From Sphagnum compactum (Eukaryota > Bryophyta > Sphagnopsida > Sphagnales): a stretch of DNA of 64,000 bases. Made by a program: the position numbers and the translations under genes. Below, in pieces: positions 13,742-24,240 of the stretch. The notes under the pieces were generated by a model. That model made no database searches and was not told where the DNA came from. It saw only the letters and a program-made list of their open reading frames with translations. The stretch is from NCBI GenBank assembly GCA_965153455.1, contig OZ234503.1:14265118-14329117 (forward strand), in the 5' to 3' direction. Within the stretch, counting starts at the first letter, position 1. Each line of letters begins with the position of its first letter.

Positions 13742-14408
13742 ATGGAGGTGAGTGACTATCATTTGATTTTTGACTTGAATGGTGTTCTTGTGCCAACTAG
13801 TGAGGGTCAAACTAGATCCACCCAATTGTTTTGAAGCTTGGCTTGAAAGAATTCCTTTCCATTTGTGTAATGAAATTCACAGTGTACATATGTTCATTGA
13901 TAATGAAGAGGAACTTTTTGAGGCACTTGGACATAATCGCCAAGAAAACAAATGTTCTCCTTCCGTCTTCCAAAATACTGGACTAGACTTTTTGCTTCAG
14001 AAATTATCACTTCTTGCTGGGGAAGCCTGACAAGCCTATTTTTCATAAATACCTAAAGGATCGTTTCGTCCTTTTCCTAGTACAACTTTTAAAAATACCT
14101 TGCTAGTAGATGATATGCCTCACAAGAGTATGTTTAATCCTCCTTGTAGTGTCAATTTCTTTGAAACATTTTATAGGTTTCACATTGACAATAATTACTT
14201 GTTTTGCACTATTCTCCCGTACTTGGAATCATTGCATTCGTCTGGAATGCGGGTTTATAAATTTGTAGGATTGAATCCTTTCAGTAGTATTATGGAAGTG
14301 CCTCTTGGTGACCCCCATTATGAAAAATTGAATGCTCATTGTTCTGCAAAATGCAATGAAACTTTTTGTAACAAAGTTAAATCAAGATTTATAAATAAAG
14401 AAAGGTGA
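13742..14408 (+). pseudogene. Decayed FCP1/NLI-type HAD phosphatase-like gene, copy 1
   Basis: The first frame gives DYHLIFDLNGVLV, the HAD nucleophile motif in the DLNGVL form. After at least two frameshifts come KPDKPIFHKYLKD (near 14030) and TLLVDDMPHKSMFN (near 14091), the late HAD acidic motif. A C-terminal stretch with LPYLESLHSSGMRVYKFV follows, ending at the stop at 14406-14408. This order is that of the FCP1/NLI-interacting-factor phosphatase domain. The DLNGVL variant lacks the second aspartate of the classical DxDGT motif. Frameshifts make a product unlikely. Similar decay in copy 2, across the transposon, suggests a local tandem pair or a captured gene family. I infer no present function. 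Confidence 0.6.
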
Positions 14409-14953
14409 AAAATTTATTGTTTTATTGTTAAATTATTATGCATGAAAAGTTTAATATTTTGAATTAACATGGGTGCATGCTTTGTTTTCATTAAATTTTT
14501 TTTCAACGTTAATTAGCTCCAGTCTAATTTAATGTATTTGTCCATATGACTTGGCCATTCTCAAATGCGGACAGGACCTTTTCATTTGAAATTTTTTGAT
14601 TTCAAAAACATGTTTCCAAGCTACCATAATCCATTCCATGATTTTGTTTGCATGTGGCCTAGTGGCCACTAGGTGCTTCATGCACATAGTTGAATATTTC
14701 CCTATTATTGTTTCTTTTTTTTTCTAGTATCATTGTGTCACTTGGTGGTCACCTGGGGGCCGATGGATATAGTTATGTTTTTTCTTATTTTATATTTAAC
14801 CAAAAAACTAATTAATATTCTTAGCACATGAATTGATTCTTTTGATTTTGGATAACACATTAGCATCTCATGAATGTGTAAATTTTTTTTGTTGACATAT
14901 TTTGTTGTTTTAGTTAAATGTGCCTTCGAGGCTCGTAACAACAATCAAAGGTA

Positions 14954-17258
14954 CACCGATTTCCGTAATTAATGTTACTCACATTATTTGCGAACAGTGT
15001 TTTTACACATCGCTTCCGTTATTAATGTTAATAACCTTAATAGCGCATTAACATTAATACAGGTGTAATCTAAATAATGTTAATAACATTATTTAAATCG
15101 ATACCTAATTAATGTTAATAAGAGAAAACTGTATTTTGGCGGCTACAAAACTGCTACAGTTTTACATTAATATTTATTGTTGTGATGTTACGGAGGATGA
15201 AGCGCCTGATCACGCGAAACGCGGCGGAGGCAGTCTGCTGAAGTTTAATCGCGCAACGGGGCGTCGTCATCATGCGGATCCAGATCCGGTACAACAAGAC
15301 CTTCAAAATGTTGACGATGTTTTTCAATGATGATTTGAAGATTGCGATTGAGTTGTTTTTCATGCCATTCTCCTGTGATGTCGAGGGACAGCCCGCAGCG
15401 AATCTTCGCCTTACGGGCGTAAGTCAGGCCGGTTTGATCGCGTTGCTCGTTTACTCGACGAACTGCTTCAACAGCCATGCACAAAAAAACCGGTTTTCCG
15501 GGATTTTGCAGCGCGCCACATCCTTCACGCCAGAGGCCATCCTTGATGGCTTTGAACTTGTAGTCGTCCCACATCTCCATCCAGGCATCCTTGATCTTCG
15601 AGATCACGAACGAATCGCACGGCAGAATCTTGTCGGTCGCGGCAACCACCAAGTAGCGAAGAGTGGCATTGCTCGACTCCAACGCTGCGTGCATGTTCCC
15701 ATTACCGTCATCGTGATGGCTGTTGAAGTTGTCCACAAATATCACTCTCTGCTTGGACCAATCGGCTGCATGTCCGCGGTAGTGAGCATGTGGTTCTTGG
15801 AGGTATTGCGCCCACAGCTTCTACGTGATGAAACCCTTCTTGGTCGTCCTGTAGCAGACTCCAGGGACGTCATCGGGTACTCCGCGAATAGGATAGCTTT
15901 CACTGGCGTTCTGGAAAATGACACATGGATTATAGATTCTTGCATGTGGCCCGCCCGTTAGCCGAATCATCAGCGTCATTCCCATGTCGCCGGATACTAC
16001 ATCAGCGTACTTGACATCATTGTCACCGCGAAATCCCAGTGTCTTGTCGTTGTCCAAGTTGACCTTGCAATGCGTTTCATCGATGTTCTCAACCAGGTTC
16101 TGATCGAGCGTACCAGCGCGAAATTCTCTCGCAAGCTGTCCGAGATGGAATGCGATTTGCTTGTCGATATGTTGCTGACGAGTAGGGCTCAGCATCAACT
16201 TGCTAGTTTGAGTTCGACCGACGATATTGTTGACCGTCAGAAAACGCTGAATCCATCTTATATCGATGCGATCAATGATAGTGGTGCCCTTGTGCTGTAG
16301 GTTGGGAGGGAAATCAGGATGATTCATCTCTACCAGGATGTCCTTCGCGAGGCAAACCAGTAGCTTTGGACTGAACTTCACGCCCATTTTGCGATAGCGG
16401 TCAAATTCGTTGACAATGAGAGGATACAGCCAGTCGACCCATGGAGCCCGCTTTGGTCCTCGACCAGGGGCAGCTTTTGTGAGCACCTTCTTGGCTTTCC
16501 CCGGCTGCGCAGAGTTGCAGGATACCATGTTGTCACGATCGTCACGGATCTGCAGAATAGTAGCACGTTTTTCCCACCAACGTGATGACTGCATGATCGT
16601 CACAGATGTCATCCCTCGAAAATGCTCGGGGAATGCCTTGACGGTTCGTGCGTGCAGTCCTTTTTCCTCGTTTGCTTCGTTGTCATTGTTCATCCACTCA
16701 ACAACTCTAATGCGAGTTTGCTGAGTTATGACTGCGGTAGGACGCTTTCTCTTTCCCAGAGCACGAGGATTGTCGGTGAGCTGTTCGCCAACGATGACGC
16801 GGTCAATGTTCGCAACAATTATCACGTCATTGGCTGTGCCATTCGGGTCCAATGGTTCGGGTGGCTCCTTTTCATCATCGGCAGCCTCACGTTGACGAGC
16901 AAATGCACGAACAATGGGAGACAGGGAAAACACCGACAAACGTACTGCTCCACGTTGTATATCCCGTGAAGATTGAGAGTTCGACGGTGCAGACATGGCG
17001 AAGAGAACACTTTCGGAGCGAGAAGGAGCTGGGGAAGCAACAGAGGTATGGGACTATCGTTGAAGAAGAAGTGTTCGAAAATATTTGAACATACGTCAGT
17101 GCCAGCTGGCGCCACTCTGCAGTCTGCAACCCTTACAGCGAACTGTAGCAGTGCAGCTGCCTTCTCGTCCCAAGATCCCCCAATCCTCCATTAATGTTAA
17201 TAACATTAAATGGGAACTAACATTAATTTGGTATTAACATTAATTACGGAAACCGGTG
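14954..17258 (-). mobile_element. Tc1/mariner/pogo-like DNA transposon, 2.3 kb, TA-flanked
   Basis: Terminal inverted repeats begin CACCGRTTTCCGTAATTA and continue AATGTTA; the two ends differ at one base in about the first 24. Each end is bordered by TA (14952-14953 and 17259-17260), the duplication typical of the Tc1/mariner superfamily. Both subterminal regions contain many copies of AATGTTA or its complement, several as palindromes of the form TTAATGTTAATAACATTAA. The internal region is a single long minus-strand transposase frame, clearly richer in GC than its surroundings. The element is inserted between two decayed HAD-like copies. Confidence 0.88.
15245..16996 (-). pseudogene. DDE transposase (pogo/DDE_1-like) with one in-frame TAG
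   Basis: One frame of 583 codons plus stop runs from 16996 to 15245, interrupted only by a TAG at 15823-15821 (codon 392). Seen: a proline- and acid-rich N-terminus, a helix-turn-helix-like stretch after GKRKR (about residues 80-140), then NIDETH (first Asp, 306), VDNFNSH (second Asp, 422) and LPCDSFVISK (third Asp, 461). This is a DDD triad in the style of pogo/jerky/DDE_1 transposases. The stop separates the first Asp from the other two, so the truncated product should be inactive unless read through. There is no frameshift. GC content and codon use differ from the AT-rich host flanks. I have an uncertain impression that such proteins are abundant in oomycetes, which would fit horizontal transfer, but only a database search can decide. 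Confidence 0.85.
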
Positions 17259-17307
17259 TACTTCAACACGCTCGTGTGTACATTCATCACCTCTTCGACT
17301 GAAAAAT

Positions 17308-17985
17308 TTGTTGATTTTGAACGTCAATGATGTGTTGTGTTATCTCCCACCTTCAACTATTCTGAAAGGGAATGCTAGAGTGTTTGGAAGAAATGTTGAC
17401 AAGGCCAAAGTGGAAGTTAAAGCTAGAGTGGAAGATTTTCTTGCAAAGGCATTTGAAAAATTTTACATCACAATTTGGTCTTGTATGAAACTTGAAGATG
17501 TGGTGAAGGTTCTTCCAATGTTCATGCCTGAAAATTTCATGGATCAATTCATTTTCATTTGGGGACATGAATAATGTTCCAAGACGGCTGGTCAAATATC
17601 ACTTGAGTCCCATTATAATTTAAAGGATTTGAAACGCATTTATTATGGTTGTCGTGGACTACTTTATGGGAAGGAGGATCAAACATTACTCATTAACGAT
17701 GAACCTAAAAAGGCATTCTAGAATTCCAAATGGAGTGGTCTTTTTCTTGAATCATTCAGGGGACATATGTTGTCAAAGAACAAAGTACAATGGTTGGACC
17801 TCACATTTTGTTTGTGGCCACTTAGTTGAACAATTCAAATTCACTATGATTTTATGGTCAAGTATTTTAAGCCTTAATTAAGTTCATCCTCGAAGAATTA
17901 TTATTGGTTTTGGCACTATATGGGTAATGAAAATGGCGATGTTCGCAATATCCTGCCCTTTTTAGGTATTATGTATTCTGAATAA
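17308..17985 (+). pseudogene. Decayed FCP1/NLI-type HAD phosphatase-like gene, copy 2
   Basis: A single frame of 226 codons keeps HAD-family text from end to end: LLILNVNDVLC, then VEDFLAKAFEKFYITIWSC, LPMFMPENFMDQFIFIWGHE, NLKDLKRIYYGCRGLLYGKE, TLLINDEPKKAF and KWSGLFLESFRGHMLSKNK. Four in-frame stops interrupt it, at 17572, 17719, 17827 and 17875, with no indel. The position expected for the catalytic Asp in DLNGVL is NVNDVL here, so the nucleophile is lost. It is a different paralogue from copy 1 (LLINDEP against LLVDDMP). The frame may begin a few codons upstream of 17308. Stops without frameshifts suggest decay mainly by point substitution. Confidence 0.7.
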
Positions 17986-18360
17986 TTTTATTTCATTTTT
18001 TCATTTTATTCTTATTTTGTAAATCATTTTTTATGGAATAATTTTTATACATGGTTATATATTTTCATATGCTCTTGTTTTCTAGTATTAACTTTTGTTT
18101 GTAATTGAATCAGACTGTTGTTTGCAGACTGCATGATGTCATTTGCAGCTTTGAAAGGGACAAAAAGATGATGGCCACTTAATTTTTTATTTTGAGATGG
18201 TGTTGATGTTGTTGCATATTTGAGCATGGACAATCACAAGACTAAGAGGATTTGACATTATCTTTCATATTTTAAAAACTTATTTTTATTGTTTTTTTTT
18301 AAATGACTTTTTTGATAGTGGAGTTTTCATTCCATGATTCTTGGAGAAATAAGTTCAAGT

Positions 18361-18930
18361 GTTTTGACAACCTAGTGACCACTAGGTTCAATATTTTAGA
18401 TTATCCTTCAAATGTAGGCTATCTTTTATTAAGGTTTCTAGAAAAAATATTTTTTTCATAATGGATTTTTTGTTTCAAGTTCATTGAAAAAATCATGTGA
18501 GGTGTTTTGACAACCTGGTGGCCACTAGGTTCAATTTGTATTTAAGTTTAATAAAATTTGTTTAATTGTTATGTAATCATTTATATAAAATTTCAAATTT
18601 TGCAATTTCTTTTCTTCTTAAATGGACTTGTTATGCAATCTAGATATTATTTGTGCTACAACTTCTATTCCTCTTTTTATAGGCCGGGTGGCCATCACAC
18701 CTCAAGGTTCAGTCTAGATTCAATCCAATCATGCATGTTTGATCTTTGTAAATTGTATTTCATTAAATTGACATCCTCCAAATTCATGTTTTACTTTTTG
18801 TTAAATAACCTCCCATGGTGTCCACAAGGTTTAATTTGTATAACTTGGGATGTAAATTGTAAATTTTTCTTCAAGAGCTTTAAAGTTTACTTGTTCCTAA
18901 CAACCAGGTCCTAGTGACCACCAAGTCATT
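18361..18930. repeat. Irregular array of CCTAGTGGCCACTAGG-like palindromes
   Basis: Variants of CCTRGTGRCCACTAGG occur near 18371, 18513, 18685, 18815 and 18905. The first two sit in a clear direct repeat (GTTTTGACAACCT before, TTCAAT after) spaced 142 bp. The core also matches the 82-bp minisatellite at 11.8-12.2 kb, taken in inverted orientation, and single copies near 14655, 14740 and 17812. Confidence 0.6.
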
Positions 18931-19640
18931 TATAAATTGAAAGACTCAAAACAAATAACACTGTAAATGTTTTTTTTACATTTTCAAACTTTGTAAAGTC
19001 CTAAATTAATTAAATGTGTTAATATTGAAAATTTCCCCAATAAATTATTTTTTTATGTCAACTATTTTTGAATAAATATGGATTTTTAAAAGTGTATAAA
19101 TTCTAAAAGATTCTATGTTTCATTTTGAAAAATGATCATAATTTCAAATCATGTAACAATATGGTAACTACTTTAGTTTTTTATATCATAAGCCAAAACT
19201 TTGTTCATATGTTACACATTATGACCCATTTACATTTAGCAAATGACTTTTGAAATTTGAAAATTCTGAAATTATATTTGAATTTTAAAAAATTTCAAGT
19301 ACCACAATTTTTAAATTATGAATGTTTTTCATTTCTGGATGGTAGGTTATCATCATTTCAAAAAAATCCCCATTCGAATTTTTTTATTAAAAGATTTTTT
19401 AGCTTGGTGTTTTATAAGACTAATTTTTAGGTGTTAAAGTTTCCTTTACTAAAACCAGTACTCATATTATTAAATTAAATGATTAAAAAAAATCCTTTAA
19501 TACTCATATAAATAATTTAGGACAAATTTTTTCAATGATCAACATCACATGAAAGTGGCATTATATAAATATGTTAAAAAAAATTGACAGTTTTTTGGTC
19601 ATTTGACATGGTTTTTCGCTCATTAGATTGTGATCACACC
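18931..19640. other. AT-rich DNA, no gene seen
   Basis: Long A/T runs, no coding homology, no complete terminal-repeat element. It abuts GPAT duplication copy A. The last bases (GTGATCACACCC) mark a boundary also seen near the other 150-bp repeat arrays. Confidence 0.35.
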
Positions 19641-20344
19641 CATTGATTCCATTTCACTAAAAGGTTGTAAAAGTTGTTTACAAAACATGAAACAATTTTT
19701 TTTTTGTCTCAAAGAATTGAACATGTATCCGACAATTACATGCCTTTCCCCTGTAAAAAAAAAAACATCCAATTTTTTTCATGGTAGGTCCAAATGTTGA
19801 TTCCATTTCAATAAAAGGGTGTAAAAGTTGTTTCAAGAACATGAAACTAAAAGAATATGTATCAAGAAATTGAATATGTAACTCATAATTATATGTCTTT
19901 CCCCTATAGAAAAAACAACCCAAATTTTTTCATAGTAGGTCCAAATGTCGATGGTGCAAACATGATAAAAGGAGCCATGGTCGCTTCCTTAATTGGCAAC
20001 TGTTCATTCTTGAAATATTTCAATAAATTTTCCTTAAATTTTTTTTAATTATTAAAATTATTATGTTAAGGTTTGTATCAAAATACTTTCATTTTCAAAA
20101 TATGTCACCAAAAAAAATTTCAATTTCTTTTTATTATTTAAAATTATTGGTTACAATGCTTTAGGAAAAAAAAATGTATTTTAATTTGTTAAATTTATTT
20201 CAAATTTATTCACATGTTCCCATTATATATTATGAATGTTAGCATATAAATAAATCCAATGATTTCAACACCAAATTAGATTATTATTTGAAAATTTAAA
20301 AAATCAAACATTGGTTACATATGTTGTGACTCCTATTAATGTGA

Positions 20345-20905
20345 CCACACTTTGATTTCAGTAAAAGAGTGTGAAGGTTTCAAAACCATAAAATAACTAA
20401 ATTTTTCGTATCTAGCAAATTTATATACATAACTTACAACTATATTTGCCCATCCACCATCCAAAAAAATAACCCAATTTTTTTTATAATATCAAACGTT
20501 GATTCCATTTCATGAAAAGGGTATAAAGGTTTCAAGAGCATAAAAAAACTAAAATTTGCATATCTGACAAATATTAAATAATAACCTGCACCTATATGCC
20601 CAACCACCATACAAAAAACAACCCAATTTTTTTTTATAATATCAAATGTTGATTCCATTTCACCTAAAAGGTGTAAAGGTTTCAAGAGCATAAAAAAGCT
20701 AAATTTTGCATATTTGACAAACATTAAATACGTAACCTGCAACTTTATGTACCCAACCCCGATACAAAAAACAACCCAATTTTTTTATAGAAATAAATGT
20801 TGATTCCATTTCACTAAAAAGGTATAAAGGTTTGAAGAGTATAAAACAACTAGATTTTGCATATCCAAATATAAAATACCTAACCCACAACTATTTTCCG
20901 TATCA
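20345..20905. repeat. Tandem repeat, about 150-bp period, four units
   Basis: GTTGATTCCATTTCA-like text recurs near 20352, 20498, 20648 and 20799, each followed by AAAGGTGTAAAGGTTTCAAGAGC-like sequence (written here as consensus with gaps between copies) and CAACCCAATTTTTT. Older, more diverged units lie at 19641-19960. The same array is found upstream of GPAT copies C (41342-41610 and 43560-43960) and B (about 31860-32375, inverted). Confidence 0.85.
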
Positions 20906-21880
20906 TATGATTTCTCTAGTGTATCTAGAGAGCACCTTGCAAAGCAAAAAATCCCATTAGGCTTTTCAAAACTCGAAAGTTTTGCTTTGGTGGGCATTTT
21001 GTTTTCCTAATGCCAAGCATTCTTTTTTTAACTCTTGTGATACGGAATGGGTATGGGGGGGGGAAAAAGTTCGAGGTCACTCTTTACCCTCAATAAAGCA
21101 TGCACGCAAGGGCATTACTGAAATTTGGCAGCCACCCCATGCAGGCCCTTATTTTGGTAATTCCCTCACCCTTGTGCTTTACCTTACACTAATATGAATA
21201 TATGTAACCCAACTCAAGGGTCAAGAGTGGAGAAGGGGGGCGGGGAGGGGGGTGTGGGTGGATGGATGGGTGAGTGCGGGGTTGAATTTGGAGGAGTGTG
21301 AGTAGCAAGCACATGGCATGTAGTGGATGGACATATCTAAGAAATTGCATTTGGAATTGGACACATTGTTTCTGGACAATTTAAGGGGGCTAAAGATGTG
21401 GAAAGGTAAAAAAGAAAGAGAAAAGAAAAGCCAGAAATGAAGAAAAAAAGAAAAAAGGAAAAAGGTGGAAGGGGGTGTGGAATTTGGACGGTAGTAAAAT
21501 CTCAGATCTGCTGCGCCACACGCAATGGAATCGGGCAAAAATTTCACGAGTGTTGTTTATGCTGCAGCAGGGTCGGAAAATCTGCGCCCATTCCAGCGCA
21601 GAATGTGTAGCTATTTCTGCCCAGCCGCTGTTGTTTGTTTTCACGTTTGAGTCGCCACCTCGCTCGTCGAGTCTCTCTCTCCCCCTCGTGCCTCTCTCGC
21701 GTCCCTCGCTCTCTCTAACGTCCGTCTCGCTTGTCTCTGGCTTGGCAATCGTATGTTGTGGGTATTGTGATTTGGAAATCCAATCCACAAGTAACATCAA
21801 GCGTCAACGCTTGACAACAACAAACAAACAACTAGATCACATGAGAACGAAAGATCAGTCCAACAGTCATAATGTGTGTC

Positions 21881-21890
21881 TATATATATA
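21881..21890 (+). promoter_or_regulatory. TATA box of the truncated GPAT copy A
   Basis: TATATATATA followed by TTCACGCTACTGTGGTGCCC. The same arrangement precedes the intact gene at 44927, about 320 bp upstream of the ATG. Conservation in copies A, B and C supports a real core promoter. Confidence 0.55.
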
Positions 21891-22223
21891 TTCACGCTAC
21901 TGTGGTGCCCGATCCAACTAGTTCATTCATCTCCACCCATCATAAGAGATTGTAGCAAGCTTAAGTAGTTCTAATTAGAGATGTAACTTACTACAGTTGA
22001 TTCATAGCTTTTGTTTGTTCTTCTTTAATTAGATTCAGTCCATAGTAAGTCTCCGATTCCGTTTTCCATTTGTTTTTGCAGTTTCTTGTGTTGTACACTA
22101 TTCACGAATACGTCTTGTGGTGGTGGTGGTGGTGGTGGTGGTCTCGATGGTGCTGACTGTTGTCCATCTTGCAAGCTAGCTAGCTAGCTTGCCCGCTGGG
22201 CCTTATTACGACGGATCTGCATC

Positions 22224-22529
22224 ATGGGTAAGCAGCAGCTGGAGCACTGCTTACCGGCTTTGATCCAGTTCATGTTGTGGCATTTTCAACAAGCCTGGGC
22301 ATCACGGCAGCCTTGGATCAAGCAGCCCAGTAGTACTGTTCTCATGGCAGCTTCCGAAACTGCAGCAACAATCACTGTACTACCTGCGCCGCAAGAGTCA
22401 CAACCAAACTATGAGGAGGTCCCTCATGGCGCCAAGGGCAATTTTGCTCTGTTTCCCGTGTCAAAGTTTCCTGCACCAAGGGAAAAACCTTATTCCCTTG
22501 TGATTTCCCCCTTAACACCTAGAACCTGA
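22224..22529 (+). pseudogene. GPAT 5' fragment fused to unrelated sequence (copy A)
   Basis: The 101-codon frame starts like the intact GPAT ([15 protein letters not shown]) and follows it for about 60 codons to PAPQESQP. At about 22404 homology ends, and 41 codons of unrelated sequence follow before a stop. Everything catalytic is missing: no DLDGT motif, no acyltransferase motifs. The upstream promoter is retained, so a chimeric transcript is possible. Function of the tail is unknown and I do not recognise it. Confidence 0.8.
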
Positions 22530-23503
22530 GAGGAAGATGAAGGGGAAATCATGTGAAATTTCCCACATGTGCGATTATTTGTACAACCCTTACCACAAGG
22601 ACCATTTGGGAAAAAGCTGGATTTCACCTGGTCCATGGCCAAAATGGAAATACAACAAAAGCATTAGTAGAAAAGAGCATCAGGGTGGTGTACAAAAGAA
22701 ATACATAGTGCAAAAGGAGGATCATATAGTTATAACTATGTGAACTAATTTTCAGAGAAATTTTTGATTAGATATCATCCAGAGCAGTAGCCATTCTCTA
22801 AAGCTCTTGAGTCTTCATGGGACATAGATAGGTTAGAGCATATAAAGCAAATTACACTAAAGAGCTTTACATTCCAAACAGGATTAGGTTCTACCTAAAA
22901 TCCAAACAGGGAAATCTATGCTTGAGGAATATAGTACTCAGAGACGAATTGCAAATTACATAGATTAGGGCTTTAGAGAACTGAAGATAATTACATGAGA
23001 ATGCATGAGAATGCAAGCTGCAAGGGTTAGGGTTGAAACACACATTGCATACAGAGAATACATGAGAATGCATGAGAATACAAGGTGCAAGGGTTAGGGT
23101 TATAACACATCAAAAGAAGCCGAAAAAGCATTATAGTACTACTTGGTTCTTTAGGGACTGTAGAGGAACAAGATGTCCAGGCAGTTCATGGAGTTGTTGT
23201 CACAGCACATGGTTGTCTAAGGTAAGCTGAGAAGTATGTCAAGCAAGATGTTCATTCTCCTCCATCAGAAGGCTATTGAATGCAGCTAGCTTTGAATTCA
23301 TGCTCAGAAGCCTTGCAGATTCCAGTTTCCTTTGCTTCTTTTCTAGATACTTGCAAGCACAAAGAAGATAGTGGCCCCTTGGTTAGGAAGATAGTGGATC
23401 TAATGTGATGTATTAGAGAAAATATAAATATTTGTAGTAACAAGTTACAAAAGATTTCATTTAAATGTTTTTTAATATGCAAAAGTCATGAGGACTAAAA
23501 AAA
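22530..23503. other. Unrecognised DNA after copy A, with telomere-like repeat pair
   Basis: Two units of about 68 bp (22993 and 23061) read CATGAGAATGCATGAGAA followed by GCAAGGGTTAGGGTT, giving two short plant-telomere-like AGGGTTAGGGTT stretches. No gene is recognised in the rest. Confidence 0.45.
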
Positions 23504-23807
23504 GGGCCATAGTCCTTTTGCAAATAATTATGTTGGCTTGTTTGATTGCCCAAACTTACTATAGTCCAAAAACAAAAAATAAACTTTATTCTACTATACA
23601 TACCATAAATATATTCATTATCTTTGAATTTAATCTTTTAAATTTATTTCCTTTTTAAAAATAATATTAGATATCATTAACTTTGTGAAAATAAAAATAT
23701 CAAGCCCAAACATTAAAAATGAAACTCAAAATTTCATGGTAAAAATATGTTTTATATACATGTCGTGAAAGTGCCCAAAGTGGTCCCCTCGTAGTGTACT
23801 TTCACCC
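23504..23807. mobile_element. Possible short MITE related to E1
   Basis: The right end CTTTCACCC (ending 23807) and about 280 bp inward match the left end of E1 (8899-9180) in inverted orientation. A left end GGGCCATAGTCC at 23504 gives a weak terminal repeat, and the flanks AAAA and AATA are only a 3-of-4 match. The homology is clear; the left boundary is a guess. Confidence 0.45.
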
Positions 23808-23814
23808 AATACTT

Positions 23815-24240
23815 GTAGACAATGGGCAAAGATTCCCACTACTACAATGTAGTGCACAAGAGTCTTTGTTCCTAAACAAGGACTCAATTAGGTCCTTGAG
23901 AAGGAACATAGTGGTTTCCTAGCACCCTAAGGTGATGGACTAGAACTTCAAACTATTTATCCACTACTAGCAGCTTGCGTATGAAAACCTATCTTTCTAA
24001 CTAAGGACTCAATTACGTACTTAAAAGGAGTATAGTGGTTTCCCAACATTTTAAGGTGATGGACTAGGATTCTACACTACTTATCAATACTAGCATCTTA
24101 TTTGCAAGAACCTATCTTCCTAACCAAGGATTCAATTACGTGCTTAATAAACACACCCAATGGTTATCCAACATTTTGAGGTGATGGACCAAGACTCCCA
24201 AGCTTTTGTCCACTACTACCTTGTAATGTCCAAGAACCAA
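23815..24240. repeat. Tandem repeat, about 125-bp period, three to four units
   Basis: GGTGATGGAC recurs near 23931, 24055 and 24180, each preceded by a CAACATTTT-like stretch and a variant of AAGGACTCAATTACGT, and followed by a CCACTACTA-like text. Units differ by scattered substitutions. Confidence 0.8.

Larger units (their letters stand above)
19662..22404 (+). repeat. GPAT-locus duplication, copy A (upstream region and 5' end)
   Basis: This block is collinear with 41342-45428 in the same orientation: the 150-bp repeats, a conserved hairpin (CAAAACTCGAAAGTTTTG near 20968), a purine-rich tract, a CT-rich promoter block, the TATA-containing stretch, the leader with CTAG repeats and the first 60 or so codons of GPAT. 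Copy C is longer mainly because it holds two MITEs (E2 and E3) that are absent here, so copy A preserves both empty sites. Homology stops abruptly inside the coding region at about 22404. Confidence 0.88.

Noticed and set aside
15272-15961. 229-codon open frame on the plus strand
   Set aside because: It lies antisense to the transposase, which has clear catalytic motifs; the open frame follows from that gene's GC-rich codon use.
21390-21921. Open frames of 136 and 148 codons in the copy A promoter
   Set aside because: They lie in the purine- and CT-rich promoter block, are low in complexity, and are not kept in the same form in all copies.
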